A stretch of 64,000 nt of DNA from Kallotenue papyrolyticum. GTDB taxonomy: Bacteria; Chloroflexota; Chloroflexia; Chloroflexales; Kallotenuaceae. The notes below the pieces were generated by a model, which was not told where the DNA came from, made no database searches, and saw nothing but the letters and a program-made list of their open reading frames with translations. The position numbers and the translations under genes are program-made. This document shows, piece by piece, positions 63,221 through 64,000 of this stretch. Location: NCBI RefSeq assembly GCF_000526415.1, contig NZ_JAGA01000003.1, positions 682,001-746,000 on the forward strand, given 5' to 3'. The first letter of the stretch is position 1. Every line of letters starts with the position of its first letter.

Positions 63221-64000
63221 CTATCCCAGGATCGCGCGCGTGCCGACCCAGTCCTCCGGCAGCAGGGGTGGACGCTCGACGCTGCTGTCCAGGGCGAGAT
63301 GCCGGTCCTGCTGCGCAGACTCAAGGATCGCATGCATCACGTCCAGGACATGGAAGGCAAGCTCGCCGCTGGCGCGCGGCACACGTCCCCGCCGCCAGGA
63401 CTGCGCCAGGTCCAGCACGCCAATGCCGCGACTGTTCTCGCTGTGCGCGCGTGTAACCGGCAGCTCCTGCCAGCCGCGACCGGGCCGGAAGAGTCGGACC
63501 GGTCCGCCAAAGGTGTTGGGATCGGGCAACTGCAACGTGCCCTCGCTGCCGTAGATCTCCAGGCGAGCATGCTGGTCGTGCCAGATATCGAAACTCATCA
63601 CCAGCGTCGCGATAGGACCGGTGGCGAAGGCGAGCGTCGCCGCAATGTGGGTGGGCGTCTCCACCCGAATGCGCTCGCCATGATGCGGCTGGCTGGTGAT
63701 CACGCGTTCCGCAAACGAGATGCGGCCCATGCCCGCTACCTGCCTGATCGGCCCCAGCATGCTGATCAACGCCGTGAGGTAGTAGGGCCCCATGTCGAAC
63801 AGCGGCCCCGCGCCGGGCTGGTAGTAAAAATGGGGGCTGGGATGCCAGCTCTCCGGGCCATGGCCCTGCATCACCGCCAGCGCCGCGACCGGTTCTCCGA
63901 TCGCGCCGGCATCGATCAGCGCGCGACAGGTCTGCAAGCCCGCGCCCAGAAAGGTATCGGGCGCGCAGCCGATCACCAGGCCCCGCTCGCGCGCCAGGGC
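63221..64000 (-). CDS. Gfo/Idh/MocA-family oxidoreductase, C-terminal part
   Basis: The 3' two-thirds of a gene that continues beyond the window edge; the frame is open to base 64000. Family features: [35 protein letters not shown], the [26 protein letters not shown] block and [22 protein letters not shown]. Such enzymes oxidise or reduce sugars or inositols with NAD(P). The Rossmann nucleotide-binding start is outside the window. Confidence 0.9.
   Translation of the reverse strand, partial: ALARERGLVIGCAPDTFLGAGLQTCRALIDAGAIGEPVAALAVMQGHGPESWHPSPHFYYQPGAGPLFDMGPYYLTALISMLGPIRQVAGMGRISFAERVITSQPHHGERIRVETPTHIAATLAFATGPIATLVMSFDIWHDQHARLEIYGSEGTLQLPDPNTFGGPVRLFRPGRGWQELPVTRAHSENSRGIGVLDLAQSWRRGRVPRASGELAFHVLDVMHAILESAQQDRHLALDSSVERPPLLPEDWVGTRAILG

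Overview
The window looks like a chromosomal stretch of a high-GC member of the Chloroflexota (class Chloroflexia). This is inferred from the gene order rpsB-tsf-pyrH-frr-uppS-cdsA-rseP, a short EF-Ts, lamin-tail proteins with long Thr-Pro linkers, a DUF4230 membrane protein, and many short ATGA-type gene overlaps. No rRNA, tRNA, CRISPR array or intact insertion sequence was recognised.

Layout. (1) 0-10 kb: the end of an EAL-domain protein, a glycosyltransferase/gmhA/gmhB operon for activated heptose, a secreted subtilase, mutM, a family 2 glycosyltransferase, an aldehyde dehydrogenase, a deoxynucleoside kinase and hflX. (2) 9.94-10.53 kb: an intergenic tandem array of about 103 bp hairpin-rich units. 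(3) 10.6-15.4 kb: an orphan NarL-type regulator, then the wreck of a RiPP-like cluster (a broken YcaO gene fused by deletion to a headless amidohydrolase) and an intact ABC exporter. (4) 15.5-20.6 kb, minus strand: nucleotidyltransferase, sulfite-oxidase-like protein, hisS, an Era GTPase with an extra N-terminal domain, and DUF4230. (5) 20.8-28.7 kb: the translation/lipid/protease housekeeping run, then a membrane-anchored Cas4-like nuclease split into two overlapping genes, two small unknown proteins and a QueD-like protein. (6) 28.7-43.8 kb: MoxR/DUF58/DUF4129, GH31, plsY, a COG0523 GTPase with a small partner, a sensor kinase, an inositol-phosphatase-like protein, CcdA, a large lamin-tail protein and a CPBP protease. 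(7) 43.9-49.4 kb, visibly less GC-rich: a decayed Nif3-like gene and a LacI-controlled sugar ABC importer without an ATPase gene. (8) 49.6-62.3 kb: a SorC-regulated operon. (9) 62.3-64 kb: a small PH-like protein, a Nudix hydrolase and a partial Gfo/Idh/MocA oxidoreductase.

The most interesting system is region 8. One transcription unit encodes GutM, a complete glucitol-type PTS permease, an SAF-domain oxidoreductase, a complete galactitol-type PTS permease, the E1-alpha, E1-beta and E2 parts of an acetoin-dehydrogenase-like complex, and its own HPr and Enzyme I. The usual sorbitol-6-phosphate and galactitol-1-phosphate dehydrogenases and tagatose aldolase are absent. The oxidoreductase belongs to the homoserine-dehydrogenase-like SAF family that includes the Brucella DXP-reductoisomerase-like (DRL) enzymes. 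I therefore propose a testable catabolic route: uptake and phosphorylation of 2-C-methyl-D-erythritol and/or 1-deoxy-D-xylulose, conversion to 1-deoxy-D-xylulose 5-phosphate, and acetoin-like cleavage to acetyl-CoA and glyceraldehyde 3-phosphate. The gene content is seen directly. The pathway is inference. Matching TGCAC...GTGCA palindromes lie at both the regulator promoter and the operon promoter.
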